A DNA stretch of 64,000 nucleotides from Vagococcus penaei. Its GTDB lineage: Bacteria > Bacillota > Bacilli > Lactobacillales > Vagococcaceae. Numbering within the stretch: the first letter of the stretch is position 1; every line of letters begins with the position of its first letter. The translations under genes and the position numbers were made by a program. Shown here piece by piece: positions 24,787-33,199 of the stretch. The stretch lies in NCBI RefSeq assembly GCF_001998885.1, contig NZ_CP019609.1, positions 2,220,001 through 2,284,000 of the forward strand, written 5' to 3'. The notes under the pieces were generated by a model that searched no databases, was not told the origin of the DNA, and was given only the letters and a program-made list of their open reading frames with translations.

Positions 24787-27700
24787 ATGTCGGGTCAATT
24801 TTTGAAACGTCCATCAGTCAGAAAGTCAGTTGTTGTAGCAAGTAGTCTGATGTTATTATCTACCCCTGTGTTACAAAGTTCAGTTGTTTTGGCGGAAAAA
24901 GCTAAAGAAAAAACTAGCCAAGAGAAAAAGCTGGGAACACGTAAAAAAGAGTTGCAAGAATTTTTGGCAAATGAGCAACAAAATAATAGTAAAGAACTGA
25001 CAGCAGCCTTTTATCAGCGTGTTGATGAGCAATTGAAAGCAAAAGGTGTTATTACAGATGGTGGATCACATACTGAAGTTGATCAAAGTCAACGTATTCG
25101 TGTGATTATCCAAACAGATAAAGAAGCTGCTGTAAAAAAAACGGTGACGCCAGATGGGAGTCAATCAGCAGTTAAATCGATTGAGCAAGCGACAAAAAAG
25201 GTAACAGCGGCTCAGTCGGATTTAAAGAAAGTTATTGAAAAAATCGCTGGTGCGAAAGCTAAACGATCATTTGGTTATTTAGTTAATGCATTCTCAATTG
25301 ATGTCCGGTTAACCGATTTGGATACTATTAAAAACCTAAGTGGGGTCTTATCTGTTACACCTGCGCAAGTTTTTTATCCAAGTGACACAGATGCTAATCA
25401 ATTAGCGCAAGTCCAAAAAGTATGGGAAGAGAATAAATTTAAAGGTGAAGGTATGGTCGTTTCCATTATTGATAGCGGGATTGATCCGAATCATCCAGAT
25501 TTATATTTAAGTGAAGAAACAACTGGAAAGTTAACGAAAGCTAAGGCAGACGAGATGCCTAAAGGAAAATATTTTAATAGTAAAGTCCCTTATGGTTACA
25601 ATTATGCGGATGGCAATGATGATATTGTTGACACAGGTGATGCGGGGATGCATGGGCAACACGTTGCAGGTATTGCAGGTGCTAATGGACAAGTGAAGGG
25701 TGTGGCTCCCGAGGCACAACTATTAGCAATGAAGGTTTTCTCAAATAACAAGGAGTTGAAAGGTTGTTATAGTGATGATGTTATTGCAGCGATTGAAGAT
25801 TCAGTTAAATTAGGTGCGGATGTTATCAATATGAGTTTAGGATCTGTTAGCGATAACACGGACCCAAATGATCCGCAATCAATTGCGGTCAGAGAAGCTA
25901 CTGAGGCAGGTGTTATCTCGATTATTTCAGCTGGAAATAATAATGTTAGTGGGACAAATGACACAAACGCAGATCCTCAAAACTTAACTGGCACAACTGA
26001 ACTTAGTACGGTCGGTGGCCCAGGTGTGACAACTGAAGCCTTAACTGTTGCATCATCTGAGAATACTAAGGTCACGATGGAGACCATTAAAGATACTTTA
26101 GGTAATGTTGTGTTTGATTCAGTGACCGGTTTGCCGAAAGGTGCTACGACGGTGTTTAGTCAAGTAACAACTGACTATAGTATTTTAGAGAAAGAGTTAG
26201 ACTTAGTCAATGTAGGTTTAGGCCAAGAAAGTGATTATACTAGTGAGATAAAAGCACAACTAAAAGGTAAAATTGCGTTAATTCAACGTGGTGGTATTAG
26301 TTTTACGGAAAAAGCCAAGCGCGCTAAAGATAATGGAGCAATTGCTGCTTTTATCTATAATAATCAAGCTGGAGTTGTCCAAATGGCATTAGACGATCCA
26401 GACTATCCAGTTTTAGGTTTATCAGATAGTGATGGTCAAAAATTAGTTGATATAGCAGCTAAAAAGCAAGCTATTCATTTAGATTTTGATTCTGCTAGTG
26501 TGGATAATGATCAGTTTGGTAAAATGTCTAGTTTTAGCTCATGGGGGCCAACGCCTGAATTGAATTTTAAACCAGAAATTAGTGCGCCTGGTGGTAATAT
26601 TTATTCCTTAGCTAATGGTAAAAAATACCAATCCATGAGTGGGACATCAATGGCAGCACCATTTGTAGCTGGCTCACAAGCATTGCTTTTACAATCAATT
26701 AAAGAGAAAAAGTTAGACTTATCAGGAGCTGAGTTAGTTAAATTTGCTAAAGATTCAGTCATTAATACCTCTGTACCGATGTTTGATAGCGAGCATACCA
26801 AAGAAATTATTTCACCAAGACGTCAAGGTGCTGGTCAAATTAACATTGCAGCAGCTATAAACAATCAGGTGAGTGTAACATCAGCTAATGATCAAGCTTC
26901 AACAGTTGCGTTAAAGGAAATAGGACGTTCAACGACGTTTACAGTAAACGTTAAAAATAATGGTCAACAAGAAAAAACCTATCATTTTAATGATTACGGT
27001 GGCGTCTACACACAGCAAACTGCTGATAACAAAGAAATTTATGATACTAAAATTCCAAATGCCACAATCAAAGCAGATAAAAACCAAGTAACTGTTGCTC
27101 CGGGTCAAACTGAACCAGTTACTTTAACGATTACTTTGCCATTTGCTTTTGACGCTCAACAATTTGTTGAAGGATATGTTGGATTTGATGGGGACAGTAA
27201 AGAGACACCAAATTTAGTGATTCCTTACATGGGATTTTTTGGTAAATATAGCCAAGGTAAAATTATTGATCCACTGCATTTCCAAGAAGGTCATCAAGCC
27301 CCTACTAACTCTGGTTATTTAATCAGTAATGAAAAAATTATTTTGGGGTTAGATGGTAATAAAGTAAATCCAGATAAAATTGCGATTTCACCAAAAAATC
27401 GTGATAAAGTTAAAGACTATAGTTTACCTATTTTATTCTTTAACAAAAATTATGCTGAAGCAACATATAGTATTATTGATGAAAAAGAACAAACAGTTCG
27501 CGAGTTATTCATCAGTAAAAACGGTCGTAAAGATTACTTTAGTAGTAGTACAGGTGATTGGACACAGCATACAGTTTCGCAAGCAAGATGGGATGGAAAA
27601 GTGCATGATAAAAAGACAGGTAAGGAAAAAGATGTCCCAGATGGTCGCTACCAATATAAAATTAGTGTCGTAGCACAAACGGACAATATGGCACAAACGA

Positions 27701-30162
27701 CATATATTCCAGTGACAGTTGATAATACAGCGCCAAAAGTTAATCAAGTTGAATTAGCTAAAGATGGCAAGTTAGTTTTAGATGTATCAGATAATTTAAC
27801 CGGTATTGATGCTAAAACCGTGGCAGTAGCAATTAATGGTAAAATTATAAAACAACGTATTCAAAAAGTCGCAGATGGACAAGAACATGCTGGTAAATAT
27901 GTGACTGATAGTCTGACACCTTACCTTGCATCGGGTCGTAACCAAGTTGAATTATTAGTCGCTGACGAAGCAGGAAATAATACATACCAGGCACTTAAAG
28001 TAGACGCTGGGCAAGTGGAAAACCTATTAGTTTATAATGTGGCGAAAGGTCAAACCATTACTCAAACAACGGCTGGTTATAATGCGGAAGAAGGAACATT
28101 TACGTTAAGTGGTAGCTATAAGGAATCTACAGAATTCTTCATTAATGGCCAAGCAGTGTCAACTAATGAAGACGGATTTTTTGAAACATCAGTTCCCGTA
28201 ACCAATGACACAGTGGCCTTTAAGTTTTCTAATGATACAACAGCAACTAGCGTATTATTAGATTTACCAGTGACAGTTCGTTTATCTGGACCTGGATTAA
28301 GCGTTGATAATCTAGGTGAGTCAGGTGTGATAACGACAGAAGATGAAACATATGAGTTAAAAGGTCAAGCAAAAGGAGCATCAGTCGCAATCTTATATAA
28401 TCCAACCACTGATGAGAAAATACCATTGACGCTAGATGCAGATGGACGTTTTACAACATCGGTTAAATTAGGCTATGGTGATAACTTGTTTTATGTTGTA
28501 GCTCAAGATGATTTAACTAATCAAACAATTCAAAAAGTCTTGATTCATTCATCTGGAAGTACCGTTTTAAATAATGATATTATTGCGTTTGATAATATTG
28601 AAACGAGTTTGACTCTGTTAAATGCTGATAGTGAAGGGTATGATAAAGATAACAAAATTTTAACGGTTACAGGTAAATTAGCATACCCTGTCACAACATT
28701 TAAATTAAATGGTGAGGATGTTGCGTATGATCCTGCTACCTTAGAATTTAGTTATCAATTGAAAGAAGTCAAAACAGGATCCTATCGTTTAACAGCATAC
28801 GTGCAAGATGACAAGCTAAACAACGCGCGACCGCTAGTAAATTATGGGTACATGATTTGGGTAGACGACACTTTACCAACTCTAAATTTAGAAAATATGG
28901 AGGTTACTAAAGATGGTGGATTAATGGCTTATACAAATCAAAATCCATATACTGTTAAAGCGAAAATTTTAGATAATTTATCAGGATTTAATTTATCAAT
29001 CAATAGTAACCACGTTCATACAGATCCAACTTATTATACATTTGATGAAAAATTCTTTGCCAAACGTGATGCAGTTGATGTCGCGTATAAGCTAGATGTT
29101 TTACCAGAAGATATTTCAAAAATGACAGCAACATTAACCGATTTAGCGGATAATCGTAAAACATTAGATTTTGATGTGGCACACCATTTAAATAACGTAT
29201 TACCAGCACCGACGATGAAGTCATCTGTTGACACATTAACCAAAGAAAATGTCGTTTTAACAGCAAGTAATGTAGCTGACGTTCAAAAGAATTCAGGTAA
29301 TTTTGTTGCACCAGTCTTATATTATTCAAGTGATCAAGAAACTTGGACTGAATTACCTGAGTCATTGAATGTTGCTGAGAATGGCCAATTATTCTTTAAA
29401 TACGCAGATAAGTACGGGAATCAATCGCCAGTTACAAGTGTAGAGACGAAGAATATTCGAACTAAAGTAGCTGCTAATCCAGTCGTTAAGCTAAGTTCAT
29501 ACGGTGAAAAAGAAGAACAAGTGACGGTGACACTAGAATTGGACAAAGAAGATAAAAGCACCAAGATTCGCTATAGTCTAGATAATGGTAAGACATGGAA
29601 AGAGTATAATAAACCATTTACTGTCAATAAAAATAGTGTTTTACAAGTTCAAAGTTTTGATACTGCTGGAAATGAAGGAACTATTTTATCGGAAAACATT
29701 ATGGTTAAAGCAACAAAATCAATTGATACAACTGATAAGACTAAAGAGGATACATCGAGTCAAGGAGATTCTAAAGATAAACCAGCTGATAAGGATAAAC
29801 CAACTGATAAAGACAAAACTTTAGGAGAAGTAGAGTCACCTTTTGAAGAAAATCCAACCAACGATGGTAAAGATAAACCAACGAAGGATAAATCTGATAA
29901 AAATGCGACTGATGCAAAAGACACGGAATCTAAAAAACCTGTTAATACTGATCCGATTGGAATTATTCCGGCATCAAGTAGCAAGTTAGCTAGTGAAAAA
30001 GTGCCGGCTTCTAACCAATCTCAGACCAAGGAACAAGGAAAATCAGGTAAGACCTTACCGAAAACGGGAGAAAAAGAATCCTTTACGGCAATGACGTTAG
30101 GTAGTTTACTAGTCGGAATGGCTGGTATAACTCTCTTTATTCGCAAGAAAAAAGTTAAATAA
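24787..30162 (+). CDS. Cell-wall-anchored subtilisin-like protease (lactocepin/C5a peptidase type)
   Basis: This 1791-residue cell-envelope S8 serine protease has a signal peptide (about 1-36, KSVVVASSLMLLSTPV) and an I9-like prodomain (about 90-195). The catalytic domain has Asp229 (IIDSGID), His289 (MHGQHVAG) and Ser621 (SGTSMAAP), with a PA domain inserted between His and Ser (about 455-570). An Fn3-like middle domain starting near 710 and further beta-sandwich repeats (about 980-1620) follow. A Lys/Asp-rich wall spacer and sortase signal LPKTGE (1757-1762) with membrane anchor and KKKVK tail end the protein. This is the layout of PrtP and streptococcal C5a peptidase. Likely roles are casein or peptide breakdown, or cleavage of host proteins. 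The start follows TGGAGG. It is monocistronic. Confidence 0.94.
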   Translation: MSGQFLKRPSVRKSVVVASSLMLLSTPVLQSSVVLAEKAKEKTSQEKKLGTRKKELQEFLANEQQNNSKELTAAFYQRVDEQLKAKGVITDGGSHTEVDQSQRIRVIIQTDKEAAVKKTVTPDGSQSAVKSIEQATKKVTAAQSDLKKVIEKIAGAKAKRSFGYLVNAFSIDVRLTDLDTIKNLSGVLSVTPAQVFYPSDTDANQLAQVQKVWEENKFKGEGMVVSIIDSGIDPNHPDLYLSEETTGKLTKAKADEMPKGKYFNSKVPYGYNYADGNDDIVDTGDAGMHGQHVAGIAGANGQVKGVAPEAQLLAMKVFSNNKELKGCYSDDVIAAIEDSVKLGADVINMSLGSVSDNTDPNDPQSIAVREATEAGVISIISAGNNNVSGTNDTNADPQNLTGTTELSTVGGPGVTTEALTVASSENTKVTMETIKDTLGNVVFDSVTGLPKGATTVFSQVTTDYSILEKELDLVNVGLGQESDYTSEIKAQLKGKIALIQRGGISFTEKAKRAKDNGAIAAFIYNNQAGVVQMALDDPDYPVLGLSDSDGQKLVDIAAKKQAIHLDFDSASVDNDQFGKMSSFSSWGPTPELNFKPEISAPGGNIYSLANGKKYQSMSGTSMAAPFVAGSQALLLQSIKEKKLDLSGAELVKFAKDSVINTSVPMFDSEHTKEIISPRRQGAGQINIAAAINNQVSVTSANDQASTVALKEIGRSTTFTVNVKNNGQQEKTYHFNDYGGVYTQQTADNKEIYDTKIPNATIKADKNQVTVAPGQTEPVTLTITLPFAFDAQQFVEGYVGFDGDSKETPNLVIPYMGFFGKYSQGKIIDPLHFQEGHQAPTNSGYLISNEKIILGLDGNKVNPDKIAISPKNRDKVKDYSLPILFFNKNYAEATYSIIDEKEQTVRELFISKNGRKDYFSSSTGDWTQHTVSQARWDGKVHDKKTGKEKDVPDGRYQYKISVVAQTDNMAQTTYIPVTVDNTAPKVNQVELAKDGKLVLDVSDNLTGIDAKTVAVAINGKIIKQRIQKVADGQEHAGKYVTDSLTPYLASGRNQVELLVADEAGNNTYQALKVDAGQVENLLVYNVAKGQTITQTTAGYNAEEGTFTLSGSYKESTEFFINGQAVSTNEDGFFETSVPVTNDTVAFKFSNDTTATSVLLDLPVTVRLSGPGLSVDNLGESGVITTEDETYELKGQAKGASVAILYNPTTDEKIPLTLDADGRFTTSVKLGYGDNLFYVVAQDDLTNQTIQKVLIHSSGSTVLNNDIIAFDNIETSLTLLNADSEGYDKDNKILTVTGKLAYPVTTFKLNGEDVAYDPATLEFSYQLKEVKTGSYRLTAYVQDDKLNNARPLVNYGYMIWVDDTLPTLNLENMEVTKDGGLMAYTNQNPYTVKAKILDNLSGFNLSINSNHVHTDPTYYTFDEKFFAKRDAVDVAYKLDVLPEDISKMTATLTDLADNRKTLDFDVAHHLNNVLPAPTMKSSVDTLTKENVVLTASNVADVQKNSGNFVAPVLYYSSDQETWTELPESLNVAENGQLFFKYADKYGNQSPVTSVETKNIRTKVAANPVVKLSSYGEKEEQVTVTLELDKEDKSTKIRYSLDNGKTWKEYNKPFTVNKNSVLQVQSFDTAGNEGTILSENIMVKATKSIDTTDKTKEDTSSQGDSKDKPADKDKPTDKDKTLGEVESPFEENPTNDGKDKPTKDKSDKNATDAKDTESKKPVNTDPIGIIPASSSKLASEKVPASNQSQTKEQGKSGKTLPKTGEKESFTAMTLGSLLVGMAGITLFIRKKKVK

Positions 30163-30168
30163 TAAATG

Positions 30169-30212
30169 AAACTCATTTTATGCTATTTGTGCATAAGGTG
30201 AGTTTTTTTTTA
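30169..30212 (+). terminator. Rho-independent terminator
   Basis: AAACTCATTTTATGC pairs with GCATAAGGTGAGTTT (with G-T pairs) and is followed by a run of T residues. It ends the protease transcript. Confidence 0.88.
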
Positions 30213-30302
30213 TTAATTAAGGTGCTACTATGCGTTTCATTAAGGAATAATAACCTAATTATGTTAGACTAAAGATAATTAAATGAAAGAAGGTGCGTGT
30301 TG

Positions 30303-30773
30303 ATGACAATTTATGAATATAATGTCGATAAGATGAATGGAACAACGCAAGCGCTAAGGGATTACCAAGGAAAAGTTGTTTTAATTGTCAATACTGCTAG
30401 TAAATGTGGTTTTGCGAAACAATTTTCTGGATTAGAAGAGTTGTATAAAAAATATAAAGAGCAGAACTTTATTGTTTTAGGTTTTCCTTGTAATCAATTT
30501 TTAAATCAAGAACCTAACTCGAACGAAGAAATCGCTGAAATTTGTCAATTAAATTATGGGGTAACTTTTCCAATGTTTGCTAAGATTAACGTCCGGGGTC
30601 AAGAACAAAGTCCTTTATTTGGGTATTTAATTGATGAAACTGGTGGAAAAAAAATTAAGTGGAATTTCACTAAGTTTTTAATTAACCGTGATGGAACAGT
30701 AGCTAAACGGTATGGATCAACAGTAACACCGGCTGAAATAGAAGATGATATTAAATCTTTACTGAAGAAATAG
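30303..30773 (+). CDS. gpo: Glutathione peroxidase family protein (Cys type)
   Basis: This 156-residue thiol peroxidase has the thioredoxin fold and reduces peroxides in the cytosol, in bacteria often with thioredoxin. The catalytic motif NTASKCGF has Cys35 in place of selenocysteine. The family motifs VLGFPCNQF and KWNFTKFLI (Gln and Trp of the catalytic tetrad) are present. The ATG at 30303 is the family-like start; an in-frame GTG two codons earlier is possible. It is a single gene with its own terminator. Confidence 0.92.
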   Translation: MTIYEYNVDKMNGTTQALRDYQGKVVLIVNTASKCGFAKQFSGLEELYKKYKEQNFIVLGFPCNQFLNQEPNSNEEIAEICQLNYGVTFPMFAKINVRGQEQSPLFGYLIDETGGKKIKWNFTKFLINRDGTVAKRYGSTVTPAEIEDDIKSLLKK

Positions 30774-30783
30774 TAGATATTTA

Positions 30784-30818
30784 AACCATGGAAGGAAGTC
30801 CTTCTATGGTTATTTTTA
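30784..30818 (+). terminator. Rho-independent terminator
   Basis: AACCATGGAAGGA pairs with TCCTTCTATGGTT (one mismatch) and is followed by ATTTTTATT. Confidence 0.8.
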
Positions 30819-30890
30819 TTAACGAAATTTTTTCTGAATATCGTGGCAAAATTTGCTATAATACACTAGAAAGTAAGGAGAGAGATAAAT

Positions 30891-31355
30891 ATGAATCACA
30901 ATGATCGTCTGACACGATTACGTTATGCGTTAGATATTAAAGATTCTGATATGGTTGAGATATTCCGCCTAGGTGGTTTATCTGTTACTACTGAAGAATT
31001 TTTACTGATGTTAAAAAAAATTGACGAAGAAAATTATGCTTTGGAGCTGCTCAATAAAGATTTTGAACGCTTTTTAAATGGGCTCATCATTTCTCAAAGG
31101 GGAGCAAAAGACGGATTTGAACCTGTCTTTGAATTACACGAGGGCAACGCGAATAACTTATTATTAAAAAAAGTTAAAATCGCTCTATCTTTAACAACAG
31201 ACGATATTTTAAGAATGACAGAATCAGCTAGAGTGACAATGACTAAAGGAGAACTCGGCGCTTTTTTACGTAAAGAAGGTCATCGGAATTATCAGCCTTG
31301 CGGCGACAATTACACGCGTCACTTCTTAAAAGGGCTGATTTCAGATTATCGCTAA
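30891..31355 (+). CDS. DUF1456 (YehS-like) protein
   Basis: This 154-residue protein has two similar halves of about 70 residues. Each starts with a helix-turn-helix-like segment (RLRYALDIKDSDMVEIFRLGG and KVKIALSLTTDDILRMTESA) followed by an F-L-KKI/KEGH element. This duplicated layout is the DUF1456/YehS family, whose function is not established. The next gene starts 10 bp downstream after a perfect AGGAGG, so the two are co-transcribed. Confidence 0.88.
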   Translation: MNHNDRLTRLRYALDIKDSDMVEIFRLGGLSVTTEEFLLMLKKIDEENYALELLNKDFERFLNGLIISQRGAKDGFEPVFELHEGNANNLLLKKVKIALSLTTDDILRMTESARVTMTKGELGAFLRKEGHRNYQPCGDNYTRHFLKGLISDYR

Positions 31356-31365
31356 GGAGGTTGGT

Positions 31366-31815
31366 ATGATGCGATTTGTAATTGATGGTGATGGCTCTCC
31401 AGTTAAAAATGAAGTCATTGCTTTAGGAGAAAAGTATCAAATACCAGTCTTGATTGTGACCAGTGTCGACCATTTTACGACAAAAGAATATCCGGATAAT
31501 ATTACCTTTATTTACGTTGATAAAGGTGCGGATGGAGCTGATTACCGGATTGTTAAAGAAATTCAAACCAATGATGTAGTTATTACGCAAGATTATGGTT
31601 TAGCCTCTTTGTTACTTGGGAAAAAAGTTCGTGTTTTTCATCATAGTGGGACTGAATACTTAGCAACAACAATTGATGCGTTATTAACACAACGTTATAT
31701 AGGAAGTCAATTACGTAAGGCAGGTAAACGGACAAAAGGACCTAAAGCATTTACGATAGCAGATCGTGAAAATTTTCAGCGTGTGCTGGTTACTAGTCTC
31801 GGACTAGAAAAATAG
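31366..31815 (+). CDS. YaiI/YqxD family protein (DUF188)
   Basis: This 149-residue protein begins MMRFVIDGDGSPVKNEVI, the conserved DUF188 opening (DGD-x-P). The acidic patch continues with VDKGADGADYRIV and VITQDYGLA, which resembles a PIN-like or NYN nuclease active site, although activity is not established for the family. The start follows AAGGAGG. It is co-transcribed with the DUF1456 gene. Confidence 0.9.
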   Translation: MMRFVIDGDGSPVKNEVIALGEKYQIPVLIVTSVDHFTTKEYPDNITFIYVDKGADGADYRIVKEIQTNDVVITQDYGLASLLLGKKVRVFHHSGTEYLATTIDALLTQRYIGSQLRKAGKRTKGPKAFTIADRENFQRVLVTSLGLEK

Positions 31816-31915
31816 CTTTTTATTACATAACGATATCTTTAGTCAAAAGTATTGTTAACCTAGGCTATTTCAGTCATAACTGGGATAGTCTTTTTATTAT
31901 AGTAATTTAAATAAG

Positions 31916-31945
31916 TTGACATATGCATACGTGTGCATGTATCAT
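31916..31945 (+). promoter_or_regulatory. Promoter with embedded operator of the arsR-type gene
   Basis: TTGACA (31916-31921) and TATCAT (31940-31945) are separated by 18 bp. The spacer holds the palindrome ATGCATACGTGTGCAT (31923-31938). A closely similar palindrome lies before the downstream oxidoreductase gene. The position between -35 and -10 is ideal for repression by the ArsR protein encoded next. Binding is inferred. Confidence 0.7.
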
Positions 31946-31965
31946 GATAATAGGTGGTGAAAGAA

Positions 31966-32292
31966 ATGACAACGCAAGATCAGTATGATTGTCTCACTGA
32001 ATTAACTGAGGCGATTGACTTTGATTTTTATAAAACATTATTTGATCCAGTTCGGATTGAGATTATTCAGTATTTAGCCGTACACGGCAAGAGTAATATC
32101 ACCGAGATTGCGGAACATTTGCCTCAAGATCGATCTGTGATTTCTAGACATCTCGATTTAATGCATCGTTATCATTTAGTTGCTAGAGAAAAACAAGGAC
32201 GTCAAGTGTTATATGATGTTAATAGTCAGGCGATTTTTAATCAATTTACAGAAACAACCAATCAACTTGGCAGTTTAATTAGTCCGTCATAA
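31966..32292 (+). CDS. ArsR-family transcriptional repressor
   Basis: This 108-residue winged-helix regulator contains LFDPVRIEIIQYLAVHGKSNITEIAEHL and DRSVISRHLDLMHRYHLVAREKQGRQVLYDV, the ArsR fold (about residues 25-95). There is no obvious metal-binding CxC motif, so the signal is unlikely to be classical metal sensing. The ATG at 31966 follows AGGTGG. It is followed 62 bp downstream by a quinone reductase-like gene with a matching operator, so the pair forms a small regulon. Confidence 0.88.
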   Translation: MTTQDQYDCLTELTEAIDFDFYKTLFDPVRIEIIQYLAVHGKSNITEIAEHLPQDRSVISRHLDLMHRYHLVAREKQGRQVLYDVNSQAIFNQFTETTNQLGSLISPS

Positions 32293-32312
32293 GGACTTCT
32301 TCATCCAAAAAT

Positions 32313-32328
32313 GTGCATAAGTGCGCAC
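32313..32328 (+). promoter_or_regulatory. Second ArsR-type operator
   Basis: GTGCATAAGTGCGCAC resembles the operator at 31923-31938 (shared GCATA-GTG-GCA pattern). It sits 26 bp before the oxidoreductase start, between the two genes. Confidence 0.6.
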
Positions 32329-32354
32329 TTAAACAAGATAAAAGGAGAATTTTA

Positions 32355-32927
32355 ATGAAAACGATTATTTATGCTCATCCATGGGAAGGTAGCTACAACC
32401 ATGCAATTTTAGAACGAGTGACAGACGTATTAACACGTAATAATCTAACTTATCAAGTTATTGATTTATATGCAGATAAGTTTGATCCGGTTTATCATGC
32501 ATCTGAATTAAAAGAATTTTCTCAAGGAACAACACCTTATTCATTAATTAAAGATTACCAGAAGATGATTCAAGATAGTGATGGTCTGATTTTTATTTTT
32601 CCGATTTGGTGGTATAGTACTCCAGGTATTTTAAAAGGTTTTTTAGACAAAGTTTTTTTGAAAAATTTTGCCTACACCGAAACAAAGTCAGGAATTATGA
32701 CCGGACAATTAACTAATATTAAGTCAGTTAAAGTTATCACAACAGGTCAGGCCCCAAAATGGTACATTCGTCTGTTGAAAGGTGATGGTATTAGGCAAAC
32801 GTTTATCAAAGGGACCCTGAAGGCAGTTGGTATGAAACATATTAAGTGGATTCATGAAGGTATGGTTGTCACAAGTTCTAGAGACAAAAAACAGACATTT
32901 TTACAGCGATTAGATCGTCTATTTTAA
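32355..32927 (+). CDS. NAD(P)H dehydrogenase (quinone), flavodoxin-like fold
   Basis: This 190-residue protein of the Flavodoxin_2 (NQO1/MdaB/Kef ancillary) family contains KTIIYAHPWEGSYNHAILERV, an FMN/FAD phosphate-binding loop. FIFPIWWYSTPGILKGFLDKVF follows, the conserved PIWW-x-S-P-ILK-W/F-DRV motif. Likely role: two-electron reduction of quinones or electrophiles. The ATG at 32355 follows AAGGAGA; the longer frame from 32313 would begin inside the operator. Regulation by the upstream ArsR protein is likely. Confidence 0.9.
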   Translation: MKTIIYAHPWEGSYNHAILERVTDVLTRNNLTYQVIDLYADKFDPVYHASELKEFSQGTTPYSLIKDYQKMIQDSDGLIFIFPIWWYSTPGILKGFLDKVFLKNFAYTETKSGIMTGQLTNIKSVKVITTGQAPKWYIRLLKGDGIRQTFIKGTLKAVGMKHIKWIHEGMVVTSSRDKKQTFLQRLDRLF

Positions 32928-32936
32928 ATTTAAAGA

Positions 32937-32990
32937 TAGGGACAGTGACTCGATTAAGCTATTAGCTAATTGAGTCGCTGTCTTTTTGTT
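32937..32990 (+). terminator. Rho-independent terminator
   Basis: A long stem GACAGTGACTCGATTAAGCT / AGCTAATTGAGTCGCTGTC around a short ATT loop is followed by TTTTTG. It separates the ArsR unit from kdp. Confidence 0.9.
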
Positions 32991-33106
32991 GATTGACTGT
33001 TCGAACGATATTAACAGAATCTTAATACGGATTTAAAAAAACTAACACCACCTTAATTTTTTTGATGCTAAGCTACAAATAGTTAGTAAAGAAAGGAATG
33101 GAGAGC

Positions 33107-33187
33107 ATGTTTATTTTGTTGGCACTTATCATTTTATTGATTTTTGGTTATTTATTATACGCATTAATTTTTCCAGAAAAAATTTAG
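33107..33187 (+). CDS. kdpF: KdpF, small subunit of K+-transporting ATPase
   Basis: This 26-residue single-helix peptide (FILLALIILLIFGYLLYALI, then FPEKI) is the typical KdpF, which stabilises the KdpABC complex in the membrane. It begins after GGAGAG and lies 12 bp before kdpA. It is short enough to be missed by length filters. It is the first gene of the kdpFABCDE operon. Confidence 0.88.
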   Translation: MFILLALIILLIFGYLLYALIFPEKI

Positions 33188-33199
33188 GAGGGGGAGCAT

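Noticed and set aside
25531-29984. Several antisense frames inside the protease gene
   Set aside because: Shadow frames of a highly repetitive-codon gene; no start signals and no domain similarity.
33000-33106. A c-di-AMP (ydaO) riboswitch before kdp
   Set aside because: The interval is only about 110 bp after the terminator and shows none of the expected paired elements.
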